From Amycolatopsis eburnea (GTDB lineage Bacteria; Actinomycetota; Actinomycetes; Mycobacteriales; Pseudonocardiaceae): 64,000 bases of DNA. Where the stretch lies: contig NZ_RSEC01000036.1 of NCBI RefSeq assembly GCF_003937945.1, positions 434,001 through 498,000 of the forward strand, written 5' to 3'. Within the stretch, counting starts at the first letter, position 1; every line of letters starts with the position of its first letter. Under the pieces are notes generated by a model, which was not told the origin of the DNA, searched no databases, and saw only the letters and a list, made by a program, of their open reading frames with translations. Shown here one piece after another: positions 8,370 to 17,778 of the stretch. Both the position numbers and the translations under genes were made by a program.

Positions 8370-9194
8370 TTGAACCAGCAGCGGTCCTTCCGAGACGCAC
8401 GCGAGGTCGGCGACGGCCTCGCGTCGTCGTTGCGGCGGGTCTCCGGCCGCCAGCGGCGCACCGAGCTGCGCCGCGACGTCCCGGCGGGCTGGATCCGCTG
8501 CTCGGAGCTGCTGGAGACGCCCGCGTACTTCGACGAGTGGCGTGGCCTGCTCGGCGACTGGCTGCTGCGCGAGCACGACGCGACGCCGTCCCGCACCACG
8601 GCCAGCTGGGTGATGACCTGGTACCTGCACGTCCCGGCGTACGTCGGCGCGCTGCTGCTGCACCACGAGCGCCGGGTGCCGTCGCTGAAGCCGGCGGAGC
8701 TGGCGTTCCGGCTGGCCGACGACCGCCCGCACCCCGACGGCATGGCCGTGCTGGGTGACGCGTTCCACTGCCTGCCGACGGACCCGGGATCGGCGCTCCC
8801 GGAGGCCACCGTGGTGCGCGACGAGCGCGCGCTGGCGGCGGTCCTGCGCGCTCGCTACCTGGCCCACGCGGCCCGGTTCGTCCAGGCGTACGCACCGGTC
8901 AGCAGGCTCGGCCGCCGGATGCTCTGGGCGGCGGCGACCGACGCGCTGGAGAACTCGCTGTGGTGGGCGGGCCGCCAGGGCGGCACGCCGGAAGCGGAGG
9001 GCGCGGGCGTCGCCGACGCGGCGCTGGTCCTCGACGCGCGCTACCCGCCGCTGACCTCGGCGTCGACGTTGCGCCTGGCGGAGGGCCCCGACTGCCACCG
9101 CGAGTGGACGCGGCGCCGCGAGAGCTGCTGCTTCTCCTACCTGCTCCCGGCCGAGTCGGAGTGCGACGGCTGCCCGCGCACCTGCTCCCGCTGA
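8370..9194 (+). CDS. FhuF-like (2Fe-2S) ferric-siderophore reductase
   Basis: 274 residues from a TTG start preceded by GAGGAGGG. The C-terminus ends with the FhuF-type cluster ligand pattern Cys-Cys-x10-Cys-x2-Cys (CCFSYLL...CDGCPRTC), which binds a [2Fe-2S] centre. FhuF proteins reduce ferric siderophores in the cytoplasm to release iron. The iron box directly upstream supports this role. A longer ATG-started frame at 8345 is a different reading frame and lacks the motif. Confidence 0.85.
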   Translation: MNQQRSFRDAREVGDGLASSLRRVSGRQRRTELRRDVPAGWIRCSELLETPAYFDEWRGLLGDWLLREHDATPSRTTASWVMTWYLHVPAYVGALLLHHERRVPSLKPAELAFRLADDRPHPDGMAVLGDAFHCLPTDPGSALPEATVVRDERALAAVLRARYLAHAARFVQAYAPVSRLGRRMLWAAATDALENSLWWAGRQGGTPEAEGAGVADAALVLDARYPPLTSASTLRLAEGPDCHREWTRRRESCCFSYLLPAESECDGCPRTCSR

Positions 9195-9199
9195 CCCGA

Positions 9200-9284
9200 G
9201 CGCCCCAAGGTGGCCTTGGTTGCGTCTCGCGCACCGAAGGCCGCCTTGGTTGCGTCTGACGCACCGAAGGCCACCTTGGGGCGC
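9200..9284. repeat. Modular palindromic intergenic repeat (family B, copy 2)
   Basis: Same ends as copy 1 (GCGCCCCAA ... TTGGGGCGC). The inner modules read AAGGTGGCCTTGGTTGCGTC, then GCACCGAAGG repeated, closing in AAGGCCACCTT. It fills the whole gap between two convergent genes and could serve as a bidirectional terminator. Confidence 0.85.
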
Positions 9285-9289
9285 ATTGG

Positions 9290-9856
9290 TCAGGGCGTCC
9301 AGGACGGGTCGCGCCCGGAGGCGCCCAGCGCCCGGTCCAGCGCCGACGCACCGTCGGGAACAACCACCTCGGGCCCGTAGACGCCCATCGAGCGCGCCTG
9401 CTCGCCCATCAGCACCGCGGACTCGTACACCACCGTCGCCGCTTCGGGGGCGCAGACCAGCTCCTGGCCGCTCGCCCGGGCCAGGTCCCAGCCGTGCAGC
9501 ACGAACTCGCCCAGCACCATGGCGCCGACCACCGAGGCGGGCAGCCGGGCCGTGCCCAGTGCCGTCGTGCCCGTCCACGCCGACGGCGTCCCGAAGACGT
9601 CCACGAGCGTCTCGGTCTGCTTCTCCAGCACCTCTCGCCAGTCCTCGCCGACCAGCGCCGCCTCCGCCTCGGTCCCGGCGGGCGGCGGCTCCTCGCGCCG
9701 TCCGGCGGCCAGCAGCCACGGGCCCCAGTGCAGGAGGTGGTTCAGGAGGCCGCACACGTCGTAGCCGTCGCACGGCGTCGGCGCGGTCAGCTCGGTCACC
9801 GCGGTGGCGACCCGGACGAATTCGGCCGCGGCGGGCCGCAGCAGTTCGGCAGTCAT
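9290..9856 (-). CDS. TIGR03086/maleylpyruvate isomerase N-terminal-like (DinB-fold) protein
   Basis: 188 residues with the four-helix metal-binding layout of the DinB/mycothiol-dependent family: CDGYDVCGLLNHLLHWG near residue 40 and GEFVLHGWDLARASG near residue 125, which supply the expected His ligands. TIGR03086 members are actinobacterial proteins thought to use mycothiol or bind metal; the reaction is unknown. Divergent from the AraC-type regulator, with about 65 bases between the starts, so the regulator may control it. Confidence 0.75.
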   Translation of the reverse strand: MTAELLRPAAAEFVRVATAVTELTAPTPCDGYDVCGLLNHLLHWGPWLLAAGRREEPPPAGTEAEAALVGEDWREVLEKQTETLVDVFGTPSAWTGTTALGTARLPASVVGAMVLGEFVLHGWDLARASGQELVCAPEAATVVYESAVLMGEQARSMGVYGPEVVVPDGASALDRALGASGRDPSWTP

Positions 9857-9921
9857 GCCGGCGAGCCAAGCCGGTCTCCGGCGGCCCGTATTGGACGAAC
9901 GCGACAGCTACCGTGTGGGGC

Positions 9922-10743
9922 GTGGCGCACCGGATCCCGCGCGGCATCGTGGCCGAGGCCACCGCGCGCACGATGTTCACGCTGACCAGGCACCCGCCCG
10001 CCCCGGCGCTGGCGGACTTCGTCGACTACCACTGGGTCCTGCGCTGGGACCGGCGCGGCGAGCCACCGCACGAGCAGCGGGTGCTGCCGAACCTCGCGGT
10101 GCACGTGACGTTCTTCCCCGGGGCGTCCGGGGTGTACGGCCCGGCGCGCGACGTCTTTTCCCACCGCCTCACGGGCCGCGTGCAGGGTTTGGGCGTGCGT
10201 TTCCGGCCCGGCTGCTTCCGCGCGTTCCTCGGCCGCCCCGTGAGTGACATCGCCGACCGATCCGTCCCGCTCACGGACGTTTTCGGGCCGGCGGCGATCC
10301 GGGCCGCGGAATCGGTGCGCACGGCGGGCGACGACGCGCAAATGGTCCGTGCGATCGACAACTTGCTGATCGCAAATCCGGTACGGCTCTCCCCGGCCGC
10401 GCGCCAGGCCGCCGAGGCGGTGGAATCAATCGCACGCGATCCGGGAATTACCCGGGTGGCGCAACTGTGCGCGGATACTGGACTGACCACCCGGTCCGTC
10501 CAGCGGTTGTTCGCCGAACACGTCGGCTGCCCGCCCAAGTGGGCGATCCGGATATACCGCCTCAACGACGCTGCGCAGCGGTTGGTCACGGAAGGGCGGC
10601 CGGATTACGCCGGACTGGCGGTTCGACTGGGCTATAGCGACCAGTCGCACTTCATCCGCGATTTCCGGACGGTGACCGGCCAGTCGCCTGCCGAGTACGC
10701 CCGGACGGCTCAGGCCGCCGAACCGGACAAGGACCGGACATGA
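9922..10743 (+). CDS. AraC-family transcriptional regulator
   Basis: About 273 residues. The GTG start was chosen because the following residues (RGIV, then ALADFVDYHWVLRWD) fit the N-terminal pattern of DUF6597/AraC regulators; an ATG 17 codons later is the alternative. The C-terminal ~100 residues hold two helix-turn-helix units (TRVAQLCADTGLTTRSVQRLF and AGLAVRLGYSDQSHFIRDFR). The N-terminal part is a cupin-like sensing domain of unknown ligand. Divergent from the DinB-fold gene, its most likely target. Confidence 0.85.
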   Translation: MAHRIPRGIVAEATARTMFTLTRHPPAPALADFVDYHWVLRWDRRGEPPHEQRVLPNLAVHVTFFPGASGVYGPARDVFSHRLTGRVQGLGVRFRPGCFRAFLGRPVSDIADRSVPLTDVFGPAAIRAAESVRTAGDDAQMVRAIDNLLIANPVRLSPAARQAAEAVESIARDPGITRVAQLCADTGLTTRSVQRLFAEHVGCPPKWAIRIYRLNDAAQRLVTEGRPDYAGLAVRLGYSDQSHFIRDFRTVTGQSPAEYARTAQAAEPDKDRT

Positions 10744-10748
10744 AGAAA

Positions 10749-10774
10749 GCCGCCGGGCGAATTCGCCCGGCGGC
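10749..10774. terminator. Bidirectional terminator hairpin
   Basis: A 26-base perfect palindrome (GCCGCCGGGCGAA/TTCGCCCGGCGGC) centred between the convergent AraC-type gene and lsr2, six bases after the regulator's stop codon. Confidence 0.75.
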
Positions 10775-10797
10775 CTCCAGCACCTCGTGAACGGCCC

Positions 10798-11148
10798 TCA
10801 GTTCTTCTTGTGGTAGGCCTCGACGACCTCGGAGGGGATGCGGCCCCGGTCCGAAACCGCGTAACCGTTCTTGCGCGCCCAAGCGCGAATGGCCTGGTTC
10901 TGCTCACGGTCGACCGCGGCCGGGCGAGCCGATCCCTTGCCCGAGACCGGGCGCACGGAAGCGCGCTTGCGGCCACCCGCGCGCCGCGCGTGCTCGACAT
11001 ACTGGGCGAGGGCGTCCCGCAGCTCCTCGGCGTTTTCCGAGGAGAGATCGATCTGGTAGCTGACGCCGTCCAAACCGAACTCGACGGTCTCTTCGGCCTC
11101 GCTGCCGTCCAGGTCGTCCACCAGCGAGACGAGCACCTTCTGCGCCAT
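10798..11148 (-). CDS. lsr2: Nucleoid-associated xenogeneic silencer Lsr2
   Basis: 116 residues starting [16 protein letters not shown], with AGGAGGAAACAG upstream. The N-terminal ~60 residues are the dimerisation domain ([19 protein letters not shown]). The C-terminal domain (about 75-116) has the AT-hook-like loop [10 protein letters not shown] that reads the minor groove of AT-rich DNA. It silences horizontally acquired AT-rich genes and bridges DNA. The position between lysS and clpC matches mycobacterial order. Normal length; its own promoter region lies between it and lysS. Confidence 0.98.
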   Translation of the reverse strand: MAQKVLVSLVDDLDGSEAEETVEFGLDGVSYQIDLSSENAEELRDALAQYVEHARRAGGRKRASVRPVSGKGSARPAAVDREQNQAIRAWARKNGYAVSDRGRIPSEVVEAYHKKN

Positions 11149-11295
11149 CTGTTTCCTCCTGCGGGGCTTACTCAATGATCTGGTGACGGGGCGAGCCCCG
11201 GGGACAGAAGACTTTGTCTAGAACATTAGTACCCGCTCCGGGAGTGCAGCGCAAATCTCTATGCGATAACCGGCCGCTATCCTCACACGGGCGGG

Positions 11296-12807
11296 TTATT
11301 CCGGACGTACCAGCGGGAAGAGGATCGTCTCCCGGATACCGAGACCGGTCAGCGCCATGAGCAGCCGGTCGATCCCCATTCCGACGCCGCCGCTCGGGGG
11401 CATTCCGTACTCCAGCGCCCGCAGGAAATCCTCGTCCAGCCGCATGGCTTCGCTATCACCCTGCGCGGCCAGCAGCGACTGTTCGGTGAGCCGTTCCCGT
11501 TCGACGACCGGATCGACCAGCTCGGAGTATCCGGTGGCGAGTTCGAATCCGCGCACGTAGAGGTCCCACTTCTCGGCCACGCCCGCCCGCGAGCGGTGCT
11601 GCCTCGTCAATGGCGACGTCTCCAGCGGAAAATCACGGACAAACGTCGGTGCGTGCAGGTGATCTCCGACGAGGTGTTCCCACAGTTCCTCGACGAGCTT
11701 CCCGTGCCCGAGCTTCGGATCCACTTCGAGGCCCCTGGCCTGCGCGAATCCGTGCAGTTTGGCCGCGGGCGTCTCCGGCGTCACCTCTTCGCCGAGGGAA
11801 TCGGACAACGACTCGTACATTCCGAGTGTGGTCCATTCGCCGGAGAGGTCGTACTCCGAACCGTCGGGCAGCGTGACGACCTGGGTGTCCAGCACGGCCT
11901 GCGCGGCCTCCTGGATCAGCTCCCGCGTCATCACGGCGTTCGTGTCGTAAGTGGCGTACGCCTCGTAGTACTCGAGCATCGCGAACTCCGGCGAGTGCGA
12001 AGAGTCGCTGCCCTCGTTCCGGAAGTTGCGGTTGATCTCGAAGACCTTTTCGATGCCGCCGACGACGCAGCGCTTGAGGTAGAGCTCCGGCGCGATCCGC
12101 AGGAACAGCTCCATGTCGAACGCGTTCGAGTGCGTGACGAACGGGCGGGCCGCGGCGCCGCCGTGCAGCGTCTGCAGCATCGGCGTCTCTACCTCGGTGA
12201 ACCCGCGGCGGTGGAACGACTCCCGCAGCGACCGGACCACGCCGGCGCGGGTGCGCACGACGTCCCGCGCGCGCGGGCGCATGATGAGGTCGACGTAGCG
12301 CTGGCGGATCCGCGTTTCCTCGGCGAGTTCCTTGTGCGCGTTGGGCAGCGGGCGCAGCGCCTTCGACGTGAGGCGCCAGGCGTCGGCCATCACCGACAGC
12401 TCGCCGCGCTTGGACGTGATGACCTCGCCCTGCACGAACACGTGGTCGCCGAGGTCGACGTCGGCCTTCCACGCCGCCAGCGCGTCTTCGCCGACCTTCG
12501 CCAGGCTGATCATCGCCTGCAGCTCGGTGCCGTCGCCCTCGCGGAGGCTGGCGAAGCACAGCTTGCCGGTGTTGCGCAGGAACATGACCCGGCCCGTGAC
12601 GCCGACCGTCTCGCCCGTGGCGGTGTCGACGGGCAGCCCTTCGTGCGCCGCCCGCACTTCGGCGAGCGAGTGCGTGCGCGGCACCTCGACCGGGTAGGGA
12701 TCGATGCCCTCGGCGAGGATCCGGTCGCGCTTCTCCCGGCGCACCCGCATCTGCTCGGGCAGTTCGTCTTCGGCGGGGTCGCTGGTGGAAGCGGGGTTTT
12801 CGGTCAT
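11296..12807 (-). CDS. lysS: Lysyl-tRNA synthetase, class II
   Basis: 503 residues. An N-terminal OB-fold tRNA-binding domain (about 60-170: [21 protein letters not shown]) is followed by the class II core with motif 2 [20 protein letters not shown] and motif 3 [15 protein letters not shown] near the C-terminus. It charges tRNA-Lys. The start ATG is followed by a short acidic extension usual in actinobacteria. No T-box is seen upstream. Divergent from the methyltransferase gene. Confidence 0.98.
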   Translation of the reverse strand: MTENPASTSDPAEDELPEQMRVRREKRDRILAEGIDPYPVEVPRTHSLAEVRAAHEGLPVDTATGETVGVTGRVMFLRNTGKLCFASLREGDGTELQAMISLAKVGEDALAAWKADVDLGDHVFVQGEVITSKRGELSVMADAWRLTSKALRPLPNAHKELAEETRIRQRYVDLIMRPRARDVVRTRAGVVRSLRESFHRRGFTEVETPMLQTLHGGAAARPFVTHSNAFDMELFLRIAPELYLKRCVVGGIEKVFEINRNFRNEGSDSSHSPEFAMLEYYEAYATYDTNAVMTRELIQEAAQAVLDTQVVTLPDGSEYDLSGEWTTLGMYESLSDSLGEEVTPETPAAKLHGFAQARGLEVDPKLGHGKLVEELWEHLVGDHLHAPTFVRDFPLETSPLTRQHRSRAGVAEKWDLYVRGFELATGYSELVDPVVERERLTEQSLLAAQGDSEAMRLDEDFLRALEYGMPPSGGVGMGIDRLLMALTGLGIRETILFPLVRPE

Positions 12808-12883
12808 GGCCCATAGGGTACGAACCCCGCCGCGCGCTACGCCAACCGGATTACCTTTACTTTCCTTCCATTAACCTGGCCCG

Positions 12884-13636
12884 GTGAGTGATCCCACCCG
12901 CGCCCGGCGGGCTTCTTCCTTCGGCAGCCGCGCGGCCGCGTACGCCGAGCACCGGCCCGATTACCCGCGGGCAGCGATCGAGTGGGGCCTTTCCGGGGCC
13001 ACCGGAACGCCGCGGCGGGTGCTCGATCTCGGCGCCGGAACGGGCAAGCTGACCCGCGGCCTCACCGACCTCGGCCTCGACGTCACCGCCGTCGAACCCG
13101 ACCCGGAAATGCGCGCGGAACTGGCGCGGCGGGTGCCGTCGGCGACCGCGCTGGCCGGCCGCGCGGAACGGATCCCGGTGCCCGACGCCGAGGTCGACGC
13201 GGTATTCGTCGGCCAGGCGTTCCATTGGTTCGACGTGCCGGCGGCGATGACGGAGATCGGCCGCGTGCTGCGTCCCGGCGGCGTGCTGGTGCCGATGTGG
13301 AACTACGAGGACGAATCGGTCCCGTGGGTGGCCGAGTTCACCGAACTGGGCCGCGACGGCGCCCGCAAGCCGGCGTCGACCGACGATTTGCGTGAGGTGG
13401 CGCACCCGGCGTTCGAGCCGTTCGACCAGGAACGGTTTCACCATGTGCAACGGCGCACCGCGGAGACGCTGCTGGAAACGATCGCGACCTATTCCCTCGT
13501 GATCGTCTCGTCCCCGGCGGAGTCGGCCGCGCTCTTGGCCCGCCTTCGCGACTTCCTCGCGGCCAATCCGGCGACGGCGAATGGTGAGTTCGACCTCCCG
13601 TTGGTCACCTGGGGACTGCGCGCCCGCCGCCGTTGA
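12884..13636 (+). CDS. Class I SAM-dependent methyltransferase
   Basis: 250 residues from a GTG start. It shows the class I Rossmann motif I VLDLGAGTGKLTRGL (about 46-60), acidic motif II VTAVEPDPEM, and motif IV VDAVFVGQAFHWFD. The family methylates small molecules in most known cases; substrate unknown. It sits directly upstream of the guanidine riboswitch and exporter but probably in a separate transcript, since riboswitch sequence lies between them. Confidence 0.85.
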   Translation: MSDPTRARRASSFGSRAAAYAEHRPDYPRAAIEWGLSGATGTPRRVLDLGAGTGKLTRGLTDLGLDVTAVEPDPEMRAELARRVPSATALAGRAERIPVPDAEVDAVFVGQAFHWFDVPAAMTEIGRVLRPGGVLVPMWNYEDESVPWVAEFTELGRDGARKPASTDDLREVAHPAFEPFDQERFHHVQRRTAETLLETIATYSLVIVSSPAESAALLARLRDFLAANPATANGEFDLPLVTWGLRARRR

Positions 13637-13686
13637 CGCCTCCGGCGTGCTAGCTTCGGAAGTGGCCCCCGCGTCCGCGGCCGGCC

Positions 13687-13726
13687 CCGGACGAGCGCGT
13701 CGTACCCGGTCAGGACAAGACGGCGC
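13687..13726 (+). promoter_or_regulatory. Guanidine-III (mini ykkC-III) riboswitch
   Basis: The sequence shows the two conserved halves of the class: CCGGACGAG, CGTACCCGGTCAGGAC and AAGACGGCGC in the right order and spacing. This is nearly identical to the published Thermobifida fusca guanidine-III aptamer as I recall it. The aptamer folds as a compact pseudoknot. It ends 30 bases before an SMR-type exporter start, with the GAAAGG ribosome site between them, so guanidine binding probably opens translation. Confidence 0.92.
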
Positions 13727-13756
13727 AGTGGTTCCACACACTGCGAAAGGCTCGTC

Positions 13757-14071
13757 ATGTCCTGGCTCGTCCTCATCCTGTCCGGCGTTTTCGAAACCGT
13801 CTGGGCGGCCGCGCTCGGCGCGTCCAAGGGGCTCTCCCGCCCGGTTCCCGCGGTGACGTTCGTGCTCGCCCTCGCGCTGAGCATGGGCGGGCTGGCGTAC
13901 GCACTCCGCGAAATCCCGCTCGGCACCGGTTACGCGATCTGGGTCGGCATCGGCACGATCGGCACCGCCCTTTACGGCATCGTCGTGCTCGGCGACTCCG
14001 CTTCGGCGGCGCGGATCACCTGCCTGGCGCTGATCCTGGCGGGTGTCGTCGGACTCAAGCTGCTGCATTGA
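13757..14071 (+). CDS. sugE: SMR-family guanidinium exporter (Gdx/SugE)
   Basis: 104 residues with four transmembrane helices filling the sequence. The conserved SMR glutamate is in helix 1 (LSGVFETVWAAAL, Glu13). The motif GTGYAIWVGIGTIGTAL marks the Gdx/SugE branch rather than EmrE-type multidrug pumps. Gdx proteins exchange guanidinium for protons as antiparallel dimers. The guanidine-III riboswitch in the leader independently supports the substrate. Second genes for paired SMR exporters are absent, consistent with a homodimeric Gdx. Confidence 0.95.
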   Translation: MSWLVLILSGVFETVWAAALGASKGLSRPVPAVTFVLALALSMGGLAYALREIPLGTGYAIWVGIGTIGTALYGIVVLGDSASAARITCLALILAGVVGLKLLH

Positions 14072-14104
14072 CCTCGATCAAGGTGGAGGTTCGATACTGG
14101 CGGG

Positions 14105-14509
14105 ATGAGCCGGAAACCCTTGGGGCGAGCGCTGATCTCGCTGACTTCACTCCTGACGGCCGTGGGCCCGTACCGCGCCGACTGGAACGAGACCCACGTG
14201 TACAACCCCGCGTGGCCACCGCACGCGAAGTTCCACAACGGCCAGACGATGAGCCTGGGACTGGCACTGGGCGTCACCAGCCTGTGGCAGCTGTGGCGGC
14301 CCGCTTCGGGCCGGGCCGGCCTCGACGCGGGGGCCGCGCTGGCGTCGTTGTACTGGGTGACGCAGGTTTCGGCGCTGGCCTACCCGGGGTCCCGCGCGGT
14401 CGATCCGCCGGGGGAAGGGCGGTTTCCGCAGGCGAAGGTGGCTTTCCCGGCGCTGGCGGTGACGGCGCTGGGGTACGTGCTGGAGCGGCGCAGGCTGGCT
14501 CGCGGCTGA
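14105..14509 (+). CDS. DUF6640-like small membrane protein
   Basis: 134 residues with about four hydrophobic segments and the conserved-looking stretch DWNETHVYNPAWPPHAKFHNGQ after the first helix, where His and Asn residues would sit in an extramembrane loop. This resembles actinobacterial DUF6640 proteins of unknown role. It lies 33 bases after the exporter gene and may be cotranscribed, but nothing links it to guanidine. Ends at a strong convergent hairpin shared with coaX. Confidence 0.6.
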   Translation: MSRKPLGRALISLTSLLTAVGPYRADWNETHVYNPAWPPHAKFHNGQTMSLGLALGVTSLWQLWRPASGRAGLDAGAALASLYWVTQVSALAYPGSRAVDPPGEGRFPQAKVAFPALAVTALGYVLERRRLARG

Positions 14510-14514
14510 CCCGC

Positions 14515-14547
14515 CATCCGCCCCTGGCCACCGGTCAGGGGCGGATG
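14515..14547. terminator. Bidirectional terminator hairpin
   Basis: Perfect 12-base arms CATCCGCCCCTG/CAGGGGCGGATG with a nine-base loop, placed between convergent genes. It overlaps the last codons of coaX. Confidence 0.7.
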
Positions 14548-15314
14548 TTGCGCTCGTAGACCAGCCGCAACCCCAGCAGCGTCAGGTCCGGCACGTGGTC
14601 GGTGATCGTCTCCGACTCCCCGATCACCAGCGGCGCCAGCCCGCCGGTCGCCAGCACCGCGACCGGTTCCACGCCACCGGGCGAAAGCTCCCGCACGATC
14701 CGCTTCACGAGCCCGTCGACCTGCCCGGCGAACCCGTACAGGATCCCCGACTGCAGGCACTCCACGGTGTTCTTCCCGATCACCGACCGCGGCGGCACCA
14801 GCTCGACCTTCCGCAGCGCCGCCGCGCGCAGGGCCAGCGCGTCCACCGAAATCTCGATCCCGGGCGCGAACGCGCCGCCCAGGAACTCGCCGCGCGAAGA
14901 GATCGCGTCGACGTTGGTCGACGTGCCGAAGTCGACCACCACGCACGCCGTGCCGCGGTGGAGGTGGTGCGCGGCCAGCGTGTTCGCCAGCCGGTCCGCG
15001 CCCACCTCCTTCGGGTTGTCCACCAGCAGCGGGACACCCGTGCGGACGCCCGGTTCCACCACGATCTTCGGCACGTCGGCGTAGTACCGCGAAAGCATCA
15101 CGCGCAGTTCGCGCAGCACCGCCGGCACCGTCGACAGCGCGCTGATGCCCGTCACCGAATCCGCGTGCGGGCCGAGCAGGCCGCGCACCGTCAACGCCAG
15201 TTCGTCGGCCGTCATGCGCGCGTCCGTGCGCATGCGCCAGTCACCCACGAGCGACTGGCCGGACCACAGGCCGAGGACGATGTTCGTGTTGCCGACGTCG
15301 ACGGTGAGCAGCAA
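14535..15314 (-). CDS. coaX: Type III pantothenate kinase
   Basis: 259 residues from a TTG start five bases after panD. The N-terminus LLTVDVGNTNIVLGLW carries the DxGNT phosphate-binding motif of the acetate/sugar kinase superfamily. The middle VVDFGTSTNVDAIS and GADRLANTLAAHHL are CoaX signatures. It phosphorylates pantothenate in the first step of CoA synthesis, is CoA-insensitive and needs a monovalent cation. It forms a tight operon with panC and panD, as in mycobacteria. Confidence 0.96.
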   Translation of the reverse strand: MLLTVDVGNTNIVLGLWSGQSLVGDWRMRTDARMTADELALTVRGLLGPHADSVTGISALSTVPAVLRELRVMLSRYYADVPKIVVEPGVRTGVPLLVDNPKEVGADRLANTLAAHHLHRGTACVVVDFGTSTNVDAISSRGEFLGGAFAPGIEISVDALALRAAALRKVELVPPRSVIGKNTVECLQSGILYGFAGQVDGLVKRIVRELSPGGVEPVAVLATGGLAPLVIGESETITDHVPDLTLLGLRLVYERNIRP

Positions 15315-15319
15315 GCGGG

Positions 15320-15814
15320 TCAGCTTTCCGCGTGCAGCAACGCGTCGAGGCGGCGGGCGTCCGCCGTCTCCGCGACCGGGAAGACCGCCGTCTCGTCGTC
15401 CGGCAGCGTCACGGTGCCGCTCAGCAGGCCCGACCCTTCCGGCGCGTAGCCGGGGTCGCTGTGCCGGTGGACGATCCGGTTGTCCGCGTCGACGAACACC
15501 ACGCGCGGTTCGTACCGCGCGGCCTCGGCGTCCTCCATCTGGCCGTACGAAATGAGGATGACCAGGTCACCCGGGTGCACCAGGTGCGCCGCCGCGCCGT
15601 TGATGCCGAGGACGCCGCTGCCGCGCTCGCCCTTGATGACGTAGGTCTCCAGCCGGGCGCCGTTCGTGACGTCCACAATGGACACCTGTTCGCCCGGCAG
15701 CAGGTCCGCGGCTTCCATCAGATCTTCGTCGACCGTCACGGATCCGACGTAGTGCAGGTCGGCCTGGGTCACGGTGACCCGGTGGATCTTCGACTTGAGC
15801 ATCGTGCGGTACAT
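15320..15814 (-). CDS. panD: Aspartate 1-decarboxylase
   Basis: 164 residues. It carries the self-cleavage site Gly24-Ser25 (HYVGSVTVD) that produces the pyruvoyl cofactor, plus Tyr and Arg of the active site ([20 protein letters not shown] region, [20 protein letters not shown]). It makes beta-alanine from aspartate for pantothenate. It is 25-35 residues longer than typical PanD, with an acidic Gly/Pro-containing C-terminal tail of unknown function. Ten bases separate it from panC. Confidence 0.97.
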   Translation of the reverse strand: MYRTMLKSKIHRVTVTQADLHYVGSVTVDEDLMEAADLLPGEQVSIVDVTNGARLETYVIKGERGSGVLGINGAAAHLVHPGDLVILISYGQMEDAEAARYEPRVVFVDADNRIVHRHSDPGYAPEGSGLLSGTVTLPDDETAVFPVAETADARRLDALLHAES

Positions 15815-15823
15815 CGTGGACTC

Positions 15824-16729
15824 CTATTCCCCTGCGTCCAGCCGCTCCGGGTGCTCGACGGCCTTGCCGAGCAGCACCGAAACGTTGTCGATCAGCCGGG
15901 TACTCCCCACCCGGGCCGCGATCAACAGTCGTGCCTCACCGTCGACGGGCGCGGGCCCGAGGTCGGTTCCCCTCAACTCCAGGTAATCCACCTCGACCGC
16001 CGGCCGGGCGGCGAGGGTCTTCCACGCGGTTTCGAGGACCGCGTCGGCGCCGTCCCGGCCGACGAACGCCCCCGCGGTGAGGGCGGCCGACAGGACGACG
16101 GCGTCTTCGCGCTGCTCAGGCGTCAGGTAGACGTTGCGCGACGACAGCGCCAGCCCGTCGCGTTCCCGCACGGTCGGCACGCCGATGACGCGCGTGTCGA
16201 TGTTCAGGTCCCGGACCATCCGCTTGATCAGCACCAGCTGCTGGTAGTCCTTCTCGCCGAAGAACGCGTAGTCCGGGCGCACCAGGTTGAACAGCTTCGC
16301 GACGACGGTCAGCACGCCGGCGAAGTGGCCGGGACGGACGGCGCCCTCGAGCTCGTCGCCGAGCGGGCCCGGGTGCACGGTCACCGCGGCGCCGTCGGCG
16401 TACAGGGCGTCGGCGCTCGGGGTGAACGCGATTTCGACGCCGTCCTCGCGCAGCACGGCCAGGTCGGCGTCCAGGGGCCGCGGGTACGCCTCGAAGTCCT
16501 CGCCCTCGCCGAACTGCAGCGGGTTGACGAAGATCGAGGTGGCCACGACGGTGTTCGGCAGCCGCTTCGCGCGGCGGATCAGCTCGCGGTGCCCGGCGTG
16601 CAGCGCGCCCATGGTGGGCACGAGCGCGACCTTGCGGCCGACGGCGCGCAGCGCACGGCTGACCTGGCTGACGTGCTCGGGCGGCGCGAACGCGTTCAGC
16701 GTGCCGCGGGTGAATTTCGGTGTGGTCAC
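15824..16729 (-). CDS. panC: Pantothenate synthetase
   Basis: 301 residues from a GTG start that overlaps the upstream stop (GTGA). The nucleotidyltransferase HIGH-type motif is [10 protein letters not shown] after [11 protein letters not shown]-type loop residues are near [13 protein letters not shown]. It ligates pantoate and beta-alanine with ATP. It is encoded between its beta-alanine supplier (panD) and the DUF2520 protein. panB is not in this window. Confidence 0.97.
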   Translation of the reverse strand: MTTPKFTRGTLNAFAPPEHVSQVSRALRAVGRKVALVPTMGALHAGHRELIRRAKRLPNTVVATSIFVNPLQFGEGEDFEAYPRPLDADLAVLREDGVEIAFTPSADALYADGAAVTVHPGPLGDELEGAVRPGHFAGVLTVVAKLFNLVRPDYAFFGEKDYQQLVLIKRMVRDLNIDTRVIGVPTVRERDGLALSSRNVYLTPEQREDAVVLSAALTAGAFVGRDGADAVLETAWKTLAARPAVEVDYLELRGTDLGPAPVDGEARLLIAARVGSTRLIDNVSVLLGKAVEHPERLDAGE

Positions 16730-17634
16730 TGGTCTTGCTGCCCTTCGGCGGGATCGTCGAGGAGTTCGGTGAGGTCTTTGGCGGCCGCGGCGTCCGGCAG
16801 CACTCCGGCCGCGAGGGAACGCGCCACCGTGCGCTTGGCCAGCGCCCGGTAGGCCGGTGCCACGTCCGGCGCCCGGTCCGTGAGCACCGCGAGGTGCTTG
16901 CGGACGGTGCCGAGATCACCACGGGCGACCGGGCCGGTGAGCGCGCGGTCGCCGTGCCGCAGCACATTATCCAACGCCGCCGAAAGCAACGGTGCGACCA
17001 GGCGTTCGGAATGCCCGATTCCGGCTTCCCGCAAGACTTCCGTGCAGTCGGCGACCAGTGTCATCAGGTGGTTCGCGCCGTGGGTCAACGCAGCGTGGTA
17101 GAGCGCTCGCGCGGAGTCGGGGATGCGCACCGGCTCGGCACCCATCTCGACCGCCAGCGCTTCGCCGACGTTCCAGGCCGCTTCGTCGTCCTCGGCCGCG
17201 GTGACGCCGATGCTGCACGCCGCCAGCCGTTCGAGGTCCTCCTCGCGGCCGGTGAACGTCATCACCGGGTGCAGCGCGAGCGGCAGCGCCCCCGCTTCGG
17301 CCGCGGGCGCCAGCACGTCGATGCCCTGCGCGCCGGAGGTGTGCACGACGATCTGCCCCGGCCGCAACGACCCCGTGGCGACGAGCCCGCGGACCATCCC
17401 GGCCAGCGCGTCGTCGGGGAGGGCGAGCAGCACCAGGTCCGCCCGGCCGACGGTTTCGTCGGGCGGCAGGAGGGGCACGTCGGGGAGGAGGCGTTCGGCC
17501 CTGGCCAGCGACGCCGCGGAGAGGCCGGACGCGGCGACGACGGTGTGTCCCGCCCGGGCCAGCGCGGCGCCGAGCACACTGCCCACCCGGCCGGCGGACA
17601 CGACGCCGACCGCGAGGCGGGCGGGCCTCATCAT
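16726..17634 (-). CDS. Rossmann-fold DUF2520 protein, putative ketopantoate-reductase-like enzyme
   Basis: 302 residues. The N-terminal NAD(P) fold carries [16 protein letters not shown] (variant GxxxxGxxG), followed by [16 protein letters not shown] and [13 protein letters not shown]. The C-terminal DUF2520 helical domain (from about 150) holds [16 protein letters not shown]. The fold resembles 6-phosphogluconate/ketopantoate-type reductases. Its four-base overlap with panC and conserved place in the actinobacterial panC-panD-coaX operon suggest a pantoate-related role, but the reaction is unproven. Confidence 0.8.
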   Translation of the reverse strand: MMRPARLAVGVVSAGRVGSVLGAALARAGHTVVAASGLSAASLARAERLLPDVPLLPPDETVGRADLVLLALPDDALAGMVRGLVATGSLRPGQIVVHTSGAQGIDVLAPAAEAGALPLALHPVMTFTGREEDLERLAACSIGVTAAEDDEAAWNVGEALAVEMGAEPVRIPDSARALYHAALTHGANHLMTLVADCTEVLREAGIGHSERLVAPLLSAALDNVLRHGDRALTGPVARGDLGTVRKHLAVLTDRAPDVAPAYRALAKRTVARSLAAGVLPDAAAAKDLTELLDDPAEGQQDQ

Positions 17635-17778
17635 GGCGTGCGCCTGTGGACGCTCATGGCTGGCAGACTCCCTCTGCTCTCGTTCCAGTCCCGCTCCGGG
17701 TACCGGACGAACGGCGCGAGACTAACTCGATTAAGCGCGAAGGGTTGAACCCGGGTGACCAGCTTCACCCGGACCGGT

